Below are positions 27,171-35,871 of a stretch of 64,000 nt of DNA, piece by piece. Source of the DNA: Erythrobacteraceae bacterium (lineage in GTDB: Bacteria > Pseudomonadota > Alphaproteobacteria > Sphingomonadales > Sphingomonadaceae); assembly GCA_027486035.1 (NCBI GenBank), contig JAIXPX010000034.1:1-64000 (forward strand). Direction: 5' to 3'. The position numbers and the translations under genes are program-made. The stretch's first letter is position 1, and the number at the start of each line of letters is the position of its first letter. The notes beneath the pieces are model-generated. The model made no database searches and was not told the origin of the DNA. It worked only from the letters and a program-made list of their open reading frames with translations.

Positions 27171-27787
27171 CCCGCCCCCTGATCATTTCCGACTGCGACG
27201 AAGTGCTACTGCACATGGTCGCGCCCTTCAAGGACTGGCTGGAGGCCTCGCAGGGCGTGAGCTTCAACCTCGAGGGCCATAATTTCGCCGAGGCGCTGCG
27301 CTGGCAGGCGAGCGGCGAATTGCTGGCCCCGCCCGATATCTGGAAGATGCTGCGCAGCTTCTTCGACAACGAGATGGACTCGCAGATGCCCATCGCCGGC
27401 GCTGTCGAGGGGATCAACACCCTGGCCGAGAAGGCCGACGTGGTGATCCTCACGAACCTTGTCGATAATCACCGCGATGCGCGGGCCGAGCAGCTCGCCA
27501 AGGTCGGCATCAACGCCCGGGTCTTCACCAACCAGGGCCCCAAGGGCCCGGCGCTGAAGGCGATCATCGAGGAATACGCGCCCACACGTGCGCTGTTCAT
27601 TGACGATCTGGCCCAGCACCATGCGTCCGTGGCCGAAATCACCCCGGACGTGACCCGGCTTCACCTGTGCGGCGAGCCGATGATCGCCCATGCCATTGAT
27701 TGCGCCCACAAGGCGGGCCACGCCCATTCGCGGATCGACCGCTGGGACGAGGCGCTGCCCTGGCTGCTCGAACGACTGGAGGACTGA
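27167..27787 (+). CDS. HAD-superfamily hydrolase
   Basis: This 206-residue protein has HAD motif I as SDCDEVLL (nucleophile Asp and general acid Asp as DxD), motif II LTN (VVILTNLVDNH), motif III Lys in NQGPKGPALKAI, and motif IV FIDD. A small helical cap lies between motifs I and II. It is a probable small-molecule phosphatase; the substrate is unknown. The start overlaps DUF3572 and RidA follows after 3 bases, so it is firmly inside a five-gene operon. Confidence 0.88.
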   Translation: MTRPLIISDCDEVLLHMVAPFKDWLEASQGVSFNLEGHNFAEALRWQASGELLAPPDIWKMLRSFFDNEMDSQMPIAGAVEGINTLAEKADVVILTNLVDNHRDARAEQLAKVGINARVFTNQGPKGPALKAIIEEYAPTRALFIDDLAQHHASVAEITPDVTRLHLCGEPMIAHAIDCAHKAGHAHSRIDRWDEALPWLLERLED

Positions 27788-27790
27788 CCC

Positions 27791-28246
27791 ATGAGCTACA
27801 CTGCCAAACTCGCCGAACTCGGCATCACCCTGCCCAAGGCTGCCGCGCCGGTCGCCAGCTATGTGCCGGTGGTGGTGAGCGGCGGCATGGCCTTTGTCTC
27901 GGGACAGCTTCCCTTCGTGGATGGCGCAGTCGTGACCGGGCGGCTGGGCGATGATGTCAGCGTCGAGGACGGCAAGGCCGCCGCGCGCGCCTGCGGGCTG
28001 ATGATCGTGGCCCAGCTTCAGGCCGCCGGATTGCTCGATCAGGTCGAGCGGGTGGTGAAGCTCGGCGCCTTCATCAACTGCACCGCCGATTTCATCCAGC
28101 AGCCCGAAGTCGCCAATGGCGCATCGGACCTGATGGAGCAGATCTTCGGCGGTGCCGGCCAGCACGCCCGCGCTGCCGTGGGCGTCCCCGCCCTGCCGCG
28201 CGGCGCAGCGGTCGAGGTCGATGCGGTGGTCGCATTGCGAGCATGA
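27791..28246 (+). CDS. RidA family protein
   Basis: This is a 151-residue YjgF/YER057c/UK114 protein of the longer kind. MSYTAKLAELGITLPKAA, then PVVVSGGMAFVSGQLPF (the ADGLVFVSGQ-type block), and the C-terminal GGAGQHARAAVGVPALPRGAAVEVDAV carrying the Arg that binds imine substrates. RidA hydrolyses reactive enamine/imine intermediates from PLP enzymes. The stop overlaps the GDPD start (ATGA). Confidence 0.93.
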   Translation: MSYTAKLAELGITLPKAAAPVASYVPVVVSGGMAFVSGQLPFVDGAVVTGRLGDDVSVEDGKAAARACGLMIVAQLQAAGLLDQVERVVKLGAFINCTADFIQQPEVANGASDLMEQIFGGAGQHARAAVGVPALPRGAAVEVDAVVALRA

Positions 28247-28971
28247 CCGCAAGGCCCGCTCCGGACTGGCTGACCGGGTGGGAGTTTGCCCACCGCGGTC
28301 TGCATGGACCGGGGGGGGCGGAGAACTCGCTCGCCGCCGCCGAAGGCGCGATCGCGCGCGGCATGGGGATCGAGTGCGATATCCAGATGTCCGCCGACGG
28401 GGTGCCGATCGTGTTCCACGATTGGGAGCTGTCGCGCCTCACCTCCGTCGAGGGCATGGTCGGCGCGCAGACAGCCGCCGCGCTCGAGGCGCTGCACCTG
28501 CTCGGAACGGATCAGCACCCATCGCGGCTGGTGGATTTCCTCGTGGTGATTGCCGGGCAGGTGCCGCTGCTGGTCGAGATCAAGTCGCTGCCGGACTATG
28601 ATGTGACGCCCTCGTGCAAGGCTGTGGCCAGCGCAATCGCCGACTACGAAGGTGCTGTTGCGGTTATGAGTTTCGATCCACGTGTGCCAGAATGGTTCGC
28701 TCACAACGCGCCTGATGGGATACGAGGGCTGGTCGGCACCGACACCCACGAGAACGGCTTTCAGGGCGTGTGGCGCAAGCCAGACGTCCTGTCGCAAGCG
28801 CAGCCCGATTTCCTCGCCATCGACGTGCGCGATCTCCACCGGCCCGAGGCGGCAGCGTGGCGCGCCGCAGGCCATCCGCTGCTGACATGGACGGTCCGCT
28901 CGCCCGACACGCGGGCGAGCGGCCTTGCCCTTGCCGATGCGCTGATCGCGGAAGGGGAGGGGCTGGCGTGA
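28243..28971 (+). CDS. glycerophosphodiester phosphodiesterase
   Basis: This is a 242-residue TIM-barrel GDPD enzyme. The catalytic motif is EFAHRGLHGP ... ENSL, the metal ligands are in GIECDIQMSADGVPIVFHD, and LVEIKSLP is a further conserved strand. It hydrolyses glycerophosphodiesters from phospholipid turnover to glycerol-3-phosphate and an alcohol. No signal peptide is present, so it is cytoplasmic. Its stop is shared with the GTG start of the next gene. Confidence 0.93.
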   Translation: MTARPAPDWLTGWEFAHRGLHGPGGAENSLAAAEGAIARGMGIECDIQMSADGVPIVFHDWELSRLTSVEGMVGAQTAAALEALHLLGTDQHPSRLVDFLVVIAGQVPLLVEIKSLPDYDVTPSCKAVASAIADYEGAVAVMSFDPRVPEWFAHNAPDGIRGLVGTDTHENGFQGVWRKPDVLSQAQPDFLAIDVRDLHRPEAAAWRAAGHPLLTWTVRSPDTRASGLALADALIAEGEGLA

Positions 28972-30116
28972 GCGACGCCCCGGACGAAGGTGGCCTCACC
29001 GTCCGCATTGCAAGCTCGGTCGGCACCTTCGATGCGGCCGAATGGAACGCGCTCGGCGGGAATGACAATCCCTTCGTCAGCCACGAATTCCTCACCGCGA
29101 TGGAGGATTCGGGGTCGGTCGGCCCCGGCACCGGCTGGGAGCCTGCGCCCATCGTCATCACCGGCGCGGACGGCAGACTGCTGGCGGCGATGCCCGCCTA
29201 TGCCAAGGGGCACAGCCAGGGCGAATATGTCTTCGACCATGCCTGGGCCGACGCCTGGCACCGCGCGGGCGGGCGCTACTACCCCAAGCTCCAGATCGCC
29301 GCGCCCTTCACGCCTGCGACCGGCCCGCGGCTGCTGCTCAGCGACGCGAGCTTCGCCCCGCACCTCCTCAAGGGCGCCGAGGCGGTTTGCCTGCAGAACA
29401 CGCTTTCCAGCGCCCATGCGACCTTCATCGACCCCGCCCAGCTTCCGCTGTTCGAACAGGCAGGCTGGATGCCGCGCGCCGACATCCAGTTCCACTGGTT
29501 CAACCGCGACTACGGCAGCTTCGAGGATTTCCTCGGGGCGCTCTCGTCGCGGAAACGCAAGGACCTGCGCAAGGAACGCGCGGCCGCGACCGAGGGGCTG
29601 ACGATCCGTCACCTCACCGGCAGCGACATCCGCGAGGAGCACTGGGACGCTTTCTGGGTGTTCTATCAGGACACTGGCGCGAGGAAGTGGGGGAGCCCCT
29701 ATCTGACCCGCGAGGCCTTCAGCCTGCTTGGGCAGAGGATGGGGGAGCGGATCGTGCTGATCCTCGCCTATGACGGCGAGGACGCCATCGCCGGGGCGCT
29801 GAACTTCGCCGGAAGGGATGCGCTCTACGGGCGCTACTGGGGCTGCACCCGCGAGGTGCGCTTCCTCCATTTCGAGCTGTGCTACTATCAGGCGATCGAC
29901 ATTGCGATCGCGCGCGGCCTCGCGCGGGTCGAGGCGGGCGCGCAGGGCGGGCACAAGCTCGCCCGTGGTTACGTGCCGGTGCAGACCTGGTCGGCGCACT
30001 GGATTGCCGATCCCGGCTTCCGCAGCGCTGTTGCCGATTTCCTCGAACGCGAACGCGCCGGGGTGGCGAGCGACCAGCTCTATCTCGGCAGCCGCACGCC
30101 CTTCAAGAAGGGTTAG
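28968..30116 (+). CDS. DUF482 / FemAB-like acyltransferase-fold protein
   Basis: The protein has 382 residues from GTG 28968, which overlaps the GDPD stop and has GGGGAGGGG upstream. The long track extension is a shadow. Blocks typical of the family (COG3146, GNAT-like) are NPFVSHEFLTAMEDSGSVG, DHAWADAWHRAGGRYYPKLQ, GRYWGCTREVRFLHFELCYY and EAGAQGGHKLARGYVPVQTWSAHW. The family is often annotated as peptidoglycan biosynthesis or recognition, but no reaction has been shown. It is the last gene of the operon; it overlaps the convergent Sel1 gene by 4 bases. Confidence 0.88.
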   Translation: MSDAPDEGGLTVRIASSVGTFDAAEWNALGGNDNPFVSHEFLTAMEDSGSVGPGTGWEPAPIVITGADGRLLAAMPAYAKGHSQGEYVFDHAWADAWHRAGGRYYPKLQIAAPFTPATGPRLLLSDASFAPHLLKGAEAVCLQNTLSSAHATFIDPAQLPLFEQAGWMPRADIQFHWFNRDYGSFEDFLGALSSRKRKDLRKERAAATEGLTIRHLTGSDIREEHWDAFWVFYQDTGARKWGSPYLTREAFSLLGQRMGERIVLILAYDGEDAIAGALNFAGRDALYGRYWGCTREVRFLHFELCYYQAIDIAIARGLARVEAGAQGGHKLARGYVPVQTWSAHWIADPGFRSAVADFLERERAGVASDQLYLGSRTPFKKG

Positions 30117-30442
30117 GCGGCGCGCAGCGTGCCTTCGGCAAGCCACTGGCGCGCGCGGCGCTGGGCTTCGGCGATTTCGCGGGCGGTCATCTCGTCGGCG
30201 ATGCTGGCCCGGCAATCGGCGGCTTCCTCGTGGCCGCGCGCGGCGGCGAGGTTGAACCACTTGTGCGCTTCGATGAGGTCGCAGGGCGCGCCGTTGCTAC
30301 CCATCGAGAAAGCCACCCCCAGGTCGAAGCAGGCCCCCGCCTGACCCCTGCCAGCCTCGGCCAGCCAGGCTCCAAGCACGCCTTCGCGGCGTGTTTCATG
30401 TGAAACATTGGCAGAAGCCGTGGCGATCGCGATGACGGTCAT
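30113..30442 (-). CDS. Sel1-like repeat protein
   Basis: This 109-residue protein has one clear Sel1-type TPR-like helical pair, LGVAFSMGSNGAPCDLIEAHKWFNLAAARGH, followed by a charged helix (REIAEAQRRARQWLAE). Short Sel1 proteins mediate protein contacts; no partner is evident. The N-terminal codons NVSHET are written by a near-perfect parS sequence, see 30392. Bases 30443-30719 upstream hold no gene that I can support, only the promoter regions of this gene and dksA. Confidence 0.8.
   Translation of the reverse strand: MTVIAIATASANVSHETRREGVLGAWLAEAGRGQAGACFDLGVAFSMGSNGAPCDLIEAHKWFNLAAARGHEEAADCRASIADEMTAREIAEAQRRARQWLAEGTLRAA
30392..30407. other. parS-like site inside a coding sequence
   Basis: TGTTTCATGTGAAACA differs from the perfect parS palindrome by one central base (C to T). 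It lies in codons 12-17 of the Sel1-like gene. Coding parS sites with this kind of single change are known to bind ParB in other bacteria. Confidence 0.7.
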
Positions 30443-30719
30443 GATGCAGTCCCCTCAGTCACCCGGCCACCGCCCCCGGCGGTCTCCGGTTCTGCGAGAA
30501 TTGCGGCCTTCATGGTCAAGAAATGATTAACGCAATCCGCGCCTGCGACCCTCGCGCTTTAGCCCCAGCCCATTTCCCAAACCCGCTTGTGCGCCTCAGG
30601 CCCCTTGCCTATAGGGCGCCCAGTGCTTTCCGCTTGCTGGGACCAAGTGAGCCAATGAAAAAATTCAGGGCGTCAGGACGCGATGGTCTTCCCAGCGGCT
30701 CACGGGACGAGAGAGCTTG

Positions 30720-31178
30720 ATGCCAACCACAGCGTCTGACGACATCGATATCCTCGAGAAAGCCAAGCGGCTGCTCGCGCCGGACTACGTCCCGGGCGAG
30801 GACGAGGAATACATGAACGAGCGCCAGCAGGCCTATTTCCGGATGCTGCTGATCGAATGGAAGCGCTCGATCCATTCCGCCGCGGGGCAGACGCTGCAAT
30901 CGCTTCAGGACGGGCCGATCCGCGAGGCCGATCTCACCGACCGCGCCTCGAGCGAGACCGACTGGGGCATCGAACTGCGCACCCGCGACCGGCAGCGCAA
31001 GCTCGTCTCCAAGATCGATGCGGCGCTGCGACGCATCGATTCGGGCGAGTACGGCTATTGCGAGGTCACGGGCGATCCGATCGGCCTGAGACGCCTCATT
31101 GCCCGTCCGGTGGCGACCATGACCGTCGAGGCGCAGGAAGCGCACGAGCGCCGCGAGAAGGTGTCGCGGGACGACTGA
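30720..31178 (+). CDS. dksA: RNA polymerase-binding transcription factor DksA
   Basis: The protein has 152 residues from ATG 30720. The long coiled coil (MNERQQAYFRMLLIEWKRSI) ends in the tip motif DLTDRAS, the DxxDxA acidic tip that reaches the polymerase secondary channel. The C-terminal finger reads GEYGYCEVTGDPIGLRRLIARP. Only one of the four zinc cysteines remains, as in many alphaproteobacterial DksA proteins. It works with ppGpp in the stringent response. Confidence 0.95.
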   Translation: MPTTASDDIDILEKAKRLLAPDYVPGEDEEYMNERQQAYFRMLLIEWKRSIHSAAGQTLQSLQDGPIREADLTDRASSETDWGIELRTRDRQRKLVSKIDAALRRIDSGEYGYCEVTGDPIGLRRLIARPVATMTVEAQEAHERREKVSRDD

Positions 31179-31353
31179 TCGAAACCGGACCACAATGTGC
31201 CGGGCTGGCACAGGTCTGAAGCCCCGGTGCCTACCGGAACGCCTTATTTACCAGTCGTTTATCCAAATCTGGTTAGAGTACGCGCCGGTTTTCGCACCGG
31301 CTGCCCTCGTAGTGCGCGCGCCGGGTCTGTCAATGCAGGGAGGCGATCGGCGC

Positions 31354-31737
31354 ATGACGGAAGCAGATGCACGCAGCGCTCCGCGTGACAGCCTGTTCAT
31401 GCTCGCCGATCTGCGTGTCGAGCAGAGCGCCGAGGCCCGCCGGGTGCGTGTCCGGAACCTGTCCGACGCCGGCATGATGGGCGAAGGACAGATACGCATA
31501 CAGCGAGGAAATCGTGTTGCCGTGGAGTTGCGCAGCGTCGGTACCGTCTATGGCACGGTCGCGTGGGTGCAGGACGACCGTTTTGGCGTGGCATTCGATC
31601 ACGACATCGATTCGCAGAAGGCGCGTCGTCCGCTTCAGGTGCCTGACGATCCTGTTGCAGCCATCGTGGGCCGCTCTTGGCTGCACCGTGCCTCCATGGA
31701 GCCGCCGCCGCCGGAGGGCCCTGTCCGGAAAATCTGA
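31354..31737 (+). CDS. PilZ domain protein
   Basis: The protein has 127 residues from ATG 31354, with GGGAGG ten bases upstream. Upstream track residues do not look coding. The domain begins RDSLFMLADLRV, then RRVRVRNLSDAGMMGEG, with the RxxxR and (D/N)xSxxG type elements of the c-di-GMP-binding PilZ fold, and ends in VAWVQDDRFGVAFDHDID. It lacks a partner output domain, so it is probably a c-di-GMP adaptor. ATG 31333 is an alternative start. Confidence 0.82.
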   Translation: MTEADARSAPRDSLFMLADLRVEQSAEARRVRVRNLSDAGMMGEGQIRIQRGNRVAVELRSVGTVYGTVAWVQDDRFGVAFDHDIDSQKARRPLQVPDDPVAAIVGRSWLHRASMEPPPPEGPVRKI

Positions 31738-31817
31738 AGACGTTGTGCCCAACAGTCCACCTTCTCCGGCACCCCGGAAGCTGACCTGCGCTCCCTGACC
31801 TGCTAGGCCCGAACGCG

Positions 31818-33281
31818 ATGCGAATCTGGCTGACCCTGCTTGGCGTTCTGACACTTTCATCCTGCAGCCCCTCGGGCGGAGGGGGCCCGGTCGAGGTCGC
31901 CATTATCGGTACGCCAGATAGTCTCTCCCAACGCGGTGCACGGCTCGCGCCACCGGCCCAGCATGTCCTGGCCGCGACAACCGAAGGCCTGGTCGCCCTC
32001 GACGAGGCCGGGCAGGTCGTGCCCGCCATCGCCGAGCGCTGGATCGTCACAGACGACGGATTGAGCTACATCTTCCGCCTGCGAGACAATGGCTTGCCCG
32101 GTGGCGGCGAGATCACAGCCACCGACGTGCGCCAGCAGCTCCGCGATGCGATCGTCCGGGTGCGCGGAACCTCGCTCGGGCTCGACCTCGCGGTGCTGCG
32201 CGATATCCGCGCGATGACTGGCCGCGTGATCGAGGTGCGTCTCGATGCCCCCATGCCCGATTTCCTGCGGCTCCTTGCCCAGCCCGAGCTCGGCCTTGTC
32301 AAGAATGGCAAGGGCGGCGGACCGATGACCATCGCGCGCAGCAACGACAGGACAGGCGCGATTCTGACGGCGCTGCCGCCCGAAAGTCGCGGCCTGCCTG
32401 CGCGCAAGGACTGGGAGGAACTGGCTCGGCCCGTGGCTGTGCGAGCGCTTCCCACCCGAGAAGCTGTCGATGCCTTTTCGCGCGGCGATGTGGATCTGGT
32501 GCTCGGCGGCAGCCTCGTCGATTTCCCGCAAGCGGAGGCGGGACCGCTTTCACGGGGGACGATCCAGGTCGATCCGGCGCTCGGCTTGCTCGGGCTGGTT
32601 GTGCGCCGCGAAACCGATCTGCTGGCAGATCCCGGCCGCCGCGAGGCTCTCTCGATGGCAATCGACCGTGCTGCGCTGATCCAGAGCTTCAGCATCAGCG
32701 GCTGGCGCGAAAGCAGCTGGATCGTCCCGCCTGACGCCTTCGTGGACCCTCGATACGGAACTGACCGGTGGAACGGAGCCTCGTTGGAGGACCGCCGCGA
32801 GGTGGCCGCCAAACGGATCCGCGCCTGGTCCCGATCAGGGCGGGAAGCGCTTGTGCGCGTTTCCCTTCCGGACGGGCCGGGGAGCGATCTGCTGCTCGCC
32901 CGCCTGGCGGAGGACTGGGGCCAGATCGGGGTCGGCGTGAGGCGGGCACGACGCGGCGAGGGGGCCGATCTCGAGCTGCGCGACACGCTGGCCCGCTATG
33001 GCTCGCCGCGCTGGTACCTCAACCAGTTCCATTGCAGCCTCGGCCAAGGGCTTTGCTCGCCCAAGGCCGACGCTCTGGTGCGCCTCTCGCTGACCGAACG
33101 CGATCCTGCGGTGCGCGAGCGCCTGCTGGCCGAGGCCCACTCCGCACTGGTCCAGCGCGAGGTCTACATCCCGCTTGGCGCACCGGTACGCTGGTCGCTG
33201 GTGCGCGGGTCGCTTCGCAACTACCTCGCCAATGCCTGGGGGCTGCACCCCTTGTTCCCGCTTTCGCAGCCCACCACATGA
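31818..33281 (+). CDS. Peptide/nickel-type ABC transporter substrate-binding lipoprotein
   Basis: This is a 487-residue SBP_bac_5 protein. The signal peptide ends in the lipobox LSSC (residues 13-16), so it is anchored by a lipidated Cys. LAATTEGLVALDEAGQVVPAIAERW and DGLSYIFRLRDNGLPGGGEITATDV are the conserved N-terminal blocks, and GRREALSMAIDRAALI is the DppA/OppA-type lobe 2 signature. No permease or ATPase genes are nearby, so this is an orphan binding protein, either using a remote transporter or acting as a sensor or receptor. The stop overlaps the DUF4112 start. Confidence 0.88.
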   Translation: MRIWLTLLGVLTLSSCSPSGGGGPVEVAIIGTPDSLSQRGARLAPPAQHVLAATTEGLVALDEAGQVVPAIAERWIVTDDGLSYIFRLRDNGLPGGGEITATDVRQQLRDAIVRVRGTSLGLDLAVLRDIRAMTGRVIEVRLDAPMPDFLRLLAQPELGLVKNGKGGGPMTIARSNDRTGAILTALPPESRGLPARKDWEELARPVAVRALPTREAVDAFSRGDVDLVLGGSLVDFPQAEAGPLSRGTIQVDPALGLLGLVVRRETDLLADPGRREALSMAIDRAALIQSFSISGWRESSWIVPPDAFVDPRYGTDRWNGASLEDRREVAAKRIRAWSRSGREALVRVSLPDGPGSDLLLARLAEDWGQIGVGVRRARRGEGADLELRDTLARYGSPRWYLNQFHCSLGQGLCSPKADALVRLSLTERDPAVRERLLAEAHSALVQREVYIPLGAPVRWSLVRGSLRNYLANAWGLHPLFPLSQPTT

Positions 33282-33709
33282 GGCGCATGGACACGACCGA
33301 CCAACGCCGCGCCCGGCCCATGGGCTTCGCCGTTCAGACCGGCACCGACCCCGCCTCGGTGCGCGCGCGGGTCGTCGCGATGGAGCGCCTGCTCGAGCGC
33401 AGTCTGACCATTCCCGGCATCGACGTGTCTGTCGGTCTCGACGCGCTGGTTGGCCTTGTGCCGGTGCTGGGCGAGGTGCTGACCGCCGCAATGGGCACCT
33501 ACATCGTCTGGGAGGCCCGCAACCTCGGCCTGCCGAAATGGAAGCTCGCGCGGATGGGGGCGAATGTGCTGTTCGACACCGCGATCGGCGCGATCCCCGT
33601 GATCGGCGATGCTGCGGACCTGCTGTTCCGCTCGAACAGCAAGAACCTGCGCATCCTCCTGAACCATATCGACAAGCACCACCCGCAGGCCCGGGTGATC
33701 GAGGGCTAG
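33278..33709 (+). CDS. DUF4112 membrane protein
   Basis: This is a 143-residue protein starting at the ATG overlapping the stop of the binding protein; ATG 33287 is also possible. The core IDVSVGLDALVGLVPVLGEVL, then ANVLFDTAIGAIPVIGDAADLLFRSNSKN is the DUF4112 signature: two amphipathic or membrane segments with Gly-Asp turns. Function is unknown. Confidence 0.88.
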   Translation: MRRMDTTDQRRARPMGFAVQTGTDPASVRARVVAMERLLERSLTIPGIDVSVGLDALVGLVPVLGEVLTAAMGTYIVWEARNLGLPKWKLARMGANVLFDTAIGAIPVIGDAADLLFRSNSKNLRILLNHIDKHHPQARVIEG

Positions 33710-33745
33710 TTCCCTTGTCCCTCGCGCCGCGCTAGGGGCAAGAGC

Positions 33746-34537
33746 ATGACCGCCGACGTCACCTACGCCAGCTATCTTGATCTCGGCCGCATCCTCGCGG
33801 CCCAGCATCCCGCCTCCGAGACGCATGACGAGATGCTGTTCATCATCGTCCATCAGGCGAGCGAGCTGTGGCTCAAGCTATGCCTCCATGAACTGACCGC
33901 CGCGCGCGCATGCATCGAGGCTGACGACCTGCGTCCCGCCTTCAAGATGCTGGCGCGGGTAGCGCGGGCGCAGCAGCAGTTGATCCAGAGCTGGGACGTG
34001 CTTTCGACCATGACCCCGCATGACTACTCGGCCATCCGCCCGCACCTCGGCCCCTCGAGCGGGTTCCAGTCGGCGCAGTACCGGATGATGGAATTCATGC
34101 TCGGCGGGCGCGACGGGAAGCACGTCCGGCTCCACAAGTCGAACGCCGACTGGGCCGAGCGGCTCGAGGCCGAAGCGTCCCGCGCCAGCCTCTACGACGC
34201 GGCGATCCGCCTCCTGGCGCGTCGGGGCTTTGCCATCGACGAAGGCGTGATGGCGCGCGATCTGGCTGCGGCCTATGCGCCAGACCCGAGCGTCGAGGCC
34301 GCGTGGGCGGCGATCTATCGTGATCCGCAGAGCCACTGGGACCTCTACGAGCTCGCCGAGAAGCTGGTCGATCTCGAATACCACTTCCAGCGCTGGCGCT
34401 TTGGTCATCTGAAGACGGTCGAGCGCATCATCGGCTTCAAGCGCGGCACTGGCGGGACGGCCGGAGTGCCCTATCTGGAAGGCGTGCTGAAGCAGACGTT
34501 CTTCCCCGAGCTCCTCAGCGTCAGGACCGCCATATGA
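33746..34537 (+). CDS. kynA: tryptophan 2,3-dioxygenase
   Basis: This is a 263-residue heme enzyme that opens the indole ring of L-Trp to N-formylkynurenine. It shows YASYLDLGRIL, the active-site His block HDEMLFIIVHQASELWLKL, the substrate-binding SSGFQSAQYRMMEFMLG, the heme-ligand region LEYHFQRWRFGHLKTVERIIG and the tail KRGTGGTAGVPYLE. It overlaps kynU by ATGA. No kynurenine formamidase (kynB) is next to it. Confidence 0.96.
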   Translation: MTADVTYASYLDLGRILAAQHPASETHDEMLFIIVHQASELWLKLCLHELTAARACIEADDLRPAFKMLARVARAQQQLIQSWDVLSTMTPHDYSAIRPHLGPSSGFQSAQYRMMEFMLGGRDGKHVRLHKSNADWAERLEAEASRASLYDAAIRLLARRGFAIDEGVMARDLAAAYAPDPSVEAAWAAIYRDPQSHWDLYELAEKLVDLEYHFQRWRFGHLKTVERIIGFKRGTGGTAGVPYLEGVLKQTFFPELLSVRTAI

Positions 34538-35757
34538 CCCCCGAACAGCGCGGCGCCGAATTCGATGCGGCCGATCCGCTCGCCGGATACCGCGAGCGGT
34601 TCATCCTGCCCGAAAACGTCATCTACCTCGACGGCAATTCGTTGGGAGCGCTGCCCAAGGACACGCCCGAAACCGTGCAACGGGTGGTCGAAGACCAGTG
34701 GGGAGAGGGTCTGATCCGTTCCTGGAACAGCGCGGGCTGGTTCGACATGGCGAGCCGCATCGGCGGCAAGATCGCGCCCCTGATCGGTGCGGCCCCGCAC
34801 GAAGTGATCGTCTGCGATTCGACCAGCGTGAACCTGTTCAAGCTGATCGCCGCTGCGCTCAAGATGCGCCCGGGCCGCAAGGTGGTGCTCTCCGAACCCG
34901 GCAACTTCCCGACCGACCTCTACATGATCGCCGGGCTCGAGGCGCAGGGCCTCGCCACCCGGCGGCTGGCACCGCGCGAGACGCTTGCCGAGGCGCTCGA
35001 CGGGGACGTCGCGCTGCTGCTGCTCACGCATGTCCACTACAAGACCGGTGCGATGCACGACATGGTGGCGCTGACCCGTGCGGCGCACGCCGCCGGCGCC
35101 CTGGTGCTGTGGGATCTATCGCATTCGACGGGCGCGATGCCGGTCGACCTCGATGGAGCGGGCGCGGACTTTGCGGTCGGCTGCGGTTACAAGTACCTGT
35201 GCGGCGGGCCGGGCGCACCGGCCTTTGCCTATGTCGCCGAGCGGCATCAGGCAGCGTTGCAACAGCCGCTGACCGGCTGGTTCGGCCACGCCGCGCCCTT
35301 TGCCTTCTCCGACGACTACGCTGGCGCGCCGGGGATCGCGCGGATGCAATGCGGCACGCCCCCCGTCCTCGGCCTCGCGGCGCTCGAGGTGGGGGTCGAT
35401 CTGATCGCCGAGATCGGCGTCGGACGGCTCTACGAAAAGTCGCAGGCGCTCTCTGGCTTTTTCCTCGATTGTCTGAAGGCGCACAAGGTCGACCTCGAAC
35501 TGGTCAGCCCGCCGCGCAGCGACCAGCGCGGGAGCCAGCTCTGCTTCCGCGCGCCCCACGCCCATGCGATCTGCCAGGCGCTGATCGCAAGGGGCGTGAT
35601 CGGCGACTTCCGCGATCCCGACGTGCTGCGATTGGGCTTCGCGCCCGCCTATCTGAGCTTCGCCGACATGGCCGCCGCCGCCCGCCACCTCGCCGAGGTG
35701 CTGGCGAGCGGCGAATGGCAGCGCGCGGAGTTCAATCAGCGCGCTGCGGTGACCTAG
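34534..35757 (+). CDS. kynU: kynureninase
   Basis: This is a 407-residue PLP enzyme cleaving kynurenine to anthranilate and alanine. Evidence: VIYLDGNSLGALPKDTPE at the N-terminus, VCDSTSVNLFKLIAAAL, the cofactor Asp in LVLWDLSHSTGAMPVDL, and the PLP Lys in GCGYKYLCGGPGAPAF. The gene is translationally coupled to kynA. Together they take tryptophan to anthranilate if a formamidase exists elsewhere. Confidence 0.96.
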   Translation: MTPEQRGAEFDAADPLAGYRERFILPENVIYLDGNSLGALPKDTPETVQRVVEDQWGEGLIRSWNSAGWFDMASRIGGKIAPLIGAAPHEVIVCDSTSVNLFKLIAAALKMRPGRKVVLSEPGNFPTDLYMIAGLEAQGLATRRLAPRETLAEALDGDVALLLLTHVHYKTGAMHDMVALTRAAHAAGALVLWDLSHSTGAMPVDLDGAGADFAVGCGYKYLCGGPGAPAFAYVAERHQAALQQPLTGWFGHAAPFAFSDDYAGAPGIARMQCGTPPVLGLAALEVGVDLIAEIGVGRLYEKSQALSGFFLDCLKAHKVDLELVSPPRSDQRGSQLCFRAPHAHAICQALIARGVIGDFRDPDVLRLGFAPAYLSFADMAAAARHLAEVLASGEWQRAEFNQRAAVT

Positions 35758-35846
35758 CCGACCGCGCTATCGGTCCGCAGGGCCGCAAGCGCACGCGCGC
35801 GAGCCGCAGGTGCCCCGGAGCGAAGCGTAGGGAATAGCGCCGAGGA

Positions 35847-35868
35847 CGAAGGCGCGGATGCGCCTTCG
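35847..35868. terminator. Hairpin between convergent kynU and SDR genes
   Basis: CGAAGGCGC-GGAT-GCGCCTTCG is a perfect 9-bp stem. It lies 4 bases before the end of the minus-strand SDR gene and about 90 bases past kynU. It lacks a proper T-run, so termination is likely but not certain. Confidence 0.5.
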
Positions 35869-35871
35869 CAA

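Noticed and set aside
30523-30720. 65-residue ORF upstream of dksA
   Set aside because: No ribosome site, no conserved motif and it ends inside the dksA start; treated as intergenic sequence.
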